64,000 nucleotides of DNA, from NCBI GenBank assembly GCA_050261515.1, contig JBLNDJ010000018.1:1-64000 (forward strand), written 5' to 3'. Position 1 is the first letter of the stretch. Each line of letters opens with the position of its first letter. A program made the position numbers and the translations under genes. This DNA comes from JBLNDJ01 sp050261515. GTDB taxonomy: Bacteria > Acidobacteriota > Terriglobia > Bryobacterales > Bryobacteraceae. Below, one piece after another: positions 62,480 through 64,000 of this stretch. The notes under the pieces were generated by a model, which was not told the origin of the DNA, made no database searches, and saw only the letters and a program-made list of their open reading frames with translations.

Positions 62480-62770
62480 CTAGTTCGTCTCCTGAGTGGT
62501 GTCTTCCCCGGCGGCTCCGATCGCCCCGGCGATGGCATCGACGCTGGTGCGGATTCCGGTTACCTGCTCGAGTTCGGTGAACTGCGCCAGTTGCGTGAGA
62601 AACTGCGTCCCGTCGGTGGGGTTGAGAGGGTCCTGATTCTTGATCTGCGCAACCAGCAGCTTTAGAAATGTCTGGGTCTGGGTGAGCGGATCCTGGAGCG
62701 CGTCTTTTTTCTTCTCCGAGGCCGCCGCGTCCTGGTTCGTCCGGGTGGCTGAGTTCGTTGCTGTGACCAT
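62480..62770 (-). CDS. flgD: Hook-capping protein FlgD, short form
   Basis: 96 residues containing the FlgD N-terminal signature: TFLKLLVAQIKNQDPLNPTDGTQFLTQLAQFTELEQ. The tudor-like and Fn3-like C-terminal parts that make up most of FlgD in E. coli are missing. Short FlgD forms occur elsewhere, so it may be functional. ATG overlaps fliK stop (TAATG); flgE follows after one base. Confidence 0.88.
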   Translation of the reverse strand: MVTATNSATRTNQDAAASEKKKDALQDPLTQTQTFLKLLVAQIKNQDPLNPTDGTQFLTQLAQFTELEQVTGIRTSVDAIAGAIGAAGEDTTQETN

Positions 62771-64000
62771 TACATGCTCCCTGGTGCCGGAGCGCCGGCG
62801 CGCCCCAGGCTGCGCTCGAGCGCGTCGAGCCACTCGGGCGGATTCTGTTGGTTGTGGCGGCGCTCGCCGCCCTGGCCGGACTGCTCGCGGCCGCCGCCGT
62901 CACGGCCGTTATTCCCGGAGGCACCCCCGTCGCGCGCAAACTCGGCGTTGGCGGCGCGGCCGGGGCCTTCGCCCGCGGAGGCGGGCGCCGCGCCCGGATG
63001 CCACGTCTCGGCGCGATAGCCGCGATCGGCAAGCTGCGAGACCAGTTGCGGGAGGTCTTCCCGGAGCGAATCGGCCAGGTGCGCGTCGCCCGTCCGGACG
63101 GCGACCCGTACGTCGCCCGTGCGTTCCGTGACCCGGAGTTCGACCGGGGATTCCGGCCGGCCACCCGCCGAGGGGCGCCCCGGAACGACGACCGACAGTT
63201 CCCGGATGGGTCCGGTTCTGACTGTTTCCCGCCGCGCGGCCCCGGGGTCGGCCGGCGCCGGTGGCGCCGGGGCCGCGGCGCGGTCGCGCGTGGCGGGCGG
63301 CCGTACGGCCGGGGCTTCCTGAGCGAACCCGGAGCGCGCTGCCGCGGCAGGCGCCGCCGGAGCCGGGCTCTCAGCGGTGGCGCGCGCGCTTGCGCCGGCG
63401 CGCCCGGGCTCCTCGCGCTCGCGATTCAGCCGCGCAGCCTGGGGTTCCGTCTGCTGTCTTGCGGCGTGCGCCTTGGCTTCCGGTTCAGCCGGAGGGTTTG
63501 GAGCCCGTTCCGCGCGTGCGGCGGGCGCCTCCGCGCGCGCGGTTGGCGCCGGGCGCTCCGCCGGCCTGTCTTCGGGGATGTTCCCCGCCGTTTTTGCCTC
63601 GGGCTTTCCATCCGGCGTTTCGGGCGCTTCGGAGGCTACGGGCGCGGGTTGCGAAGCCGCCGGCTGCGCGTTTTGAACCGGCGCCGGCTGCAGCCCGGTT
63701 GTTTCGCCGGCGGCGGTGCGGATGGACGCGGCCAGCACCGGGGCTGCCTCGGGTTTCCGAGCAACGATCGGAGCCTCGGGAGCCGCGGCGTTCTTCTCCG
63801 CCGGTAAGGCAATGTGCAACTCGGGGGCGTGCGGCTGGACAATCGCCGCCGGCGTCGCGGGAACCTCCGGGCTCAGCCGGACCGCGAAGGCGAGCTTCGC
63901 ATCGGGCGGCGGCGCTGCCGCGGTTCGAGCCGCTTCGGCGGGCTCCGCTGCCGGCGCAAGTTCGGGTTCGAGCGCGAAGCCCTCCGGAATCTGAAAACTG
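62770..64000 (-). CDS. fliK: Hook-length control protein FliK, N-terminus outside window
   Basis: At least 410 residues, open to the right window edge. A very long Pro/Ala/Arg/Glu-rich disordered region is followed by the C-terminal Flg_hook domain: SPVELRVTERTGDVRVAVRTGDAHLADSLREDLPQLVSQLADRGYRAETWH, in parts. FliK measures the hook and triggers the FlhB switch. A glycine/asparagine-rich tail ends the protein. First visible gene of the flagellar operon. Confidence 0.85.
   Translation of the reverse strand, partial: SFQIPEGFALEPELAPAAEPAEAARTAAAPPPDAKLAFAVRLSPEVPATPAAIVQPHAPELHIALPAEKNAAAPEAPIVARKPEAAPVLAASIRTAAGETTGLQPAPVQNAQPAASQPAPVASEAPETPDGKPEAKTAGNIPEDRPAERPAPTARAEAPAARAERAPNPPAEPEAKAHAARQQTEPQAARLNREREEPGRAGASARATAESPAPAAPAAAARSGFAQEAPAVRPPATRDRAAAPAPPAPADPGAARRETVRTGPIRELSVVVPGRPSAGGRPESPVELRVTERTGDVRVAVRTGDAHLADSLREDLPQLVSQLADRGYRAETWHPGAAPASAGEGPGRAANAEFARDGGASGNNGRDGGGREQSGQGGERRHNQQNPPEWLDALERSLGRAGAPAPGSM

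Overview
The window reads as a chromosomal segment of a high-GC, diderm, flagellated, heterotrophic bacterium, most likely an Acidobacteriota of the Bryobacteraceae/Solibacter type. This is inference from gene content: several Tat-exported Gfo/Idh/MocA oxidoreductases, a GH172 (DUF2961) protein, hydroxysqualene dehydroxylase HpnE, a fused TrpE-TrpG, TolC/RND export and a class D sortase with one LPxTA substrate. No rRNA or other phylogenetic marker is present to settle it.

Layout. 1-2263 is the right end of an integrative element: a truncated P4-type primase/helicase gene and a small upstream gene, ending at a 3' half of tRNA-Gly(CCC) that looks like the attachment site. 2264-3775 holds insertion-sequence debris: an IS481-type end, a large nested palindrome, the C-terminal piece of an IS481 transposase, and a frameshifted ISL3 transposase. 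3776-15842 is a sugar-metabolism block of mostly exported proteins (three Gfo/Idh/MocA oxidoreductases, a TIM-barrel isomerase, a PHP phosphoesterase, GH172, an uncharacterised Tat protein, an epimerase) interrupted by an AT-richer gap and a flavin disulfide reductase. 15935-19960 is the filament locus: fliW, csrA, flagellin, fliD and a small protein, with sigma-28-type promoters and tandem CsrA-like hairpins in the flagellin leader.

19965-32094 is mixed: a small secreted protein, hpnE overlapping trpEG, a sigma-54 activator with a degenerate receiver behind another sigma-28-type promoter, the sortase/VWA/LPRTA-protein operon, a secreted protein, a geranylgeranyl-reductase-like flavoprotein, two secreted beta-propellers, tRNA-Arg(TCG) and a solo IS481 end. 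32230-39827 is a metal-type RND efflux system (CzcC/B/A-like) with its response regulator and histidine kinase. 39828-44050 is a minus-strand chain: DedA, FAH-family hydrolase, Fn3 lipoprotein, HslU and HslV. 44213-48753 is a surface-polysaccharide-type trio (membrane sulfatase-like protein, asparagine synthase, glycosyltransferase), followed by glgC, ppk2, an FmdB-type zinc ribbon and a mannose-6-phosphate-isomerase-like protein.

52580-64000 is one compact minus-strand flagellar operon, in transcription order fliK (partial), flgD, flgE, fliN, fliO, fliP, fliQ, fliR, flhB, flhA, flhF, fliA, fliN/fliY-like and a DUF2802-like gene. FliA encoded here is the obvious candidate to read the promoters before fliW, flagellin and the sigma-54 activator. 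FliW and CsrA would then set flagellin translation through the leader hairpins.
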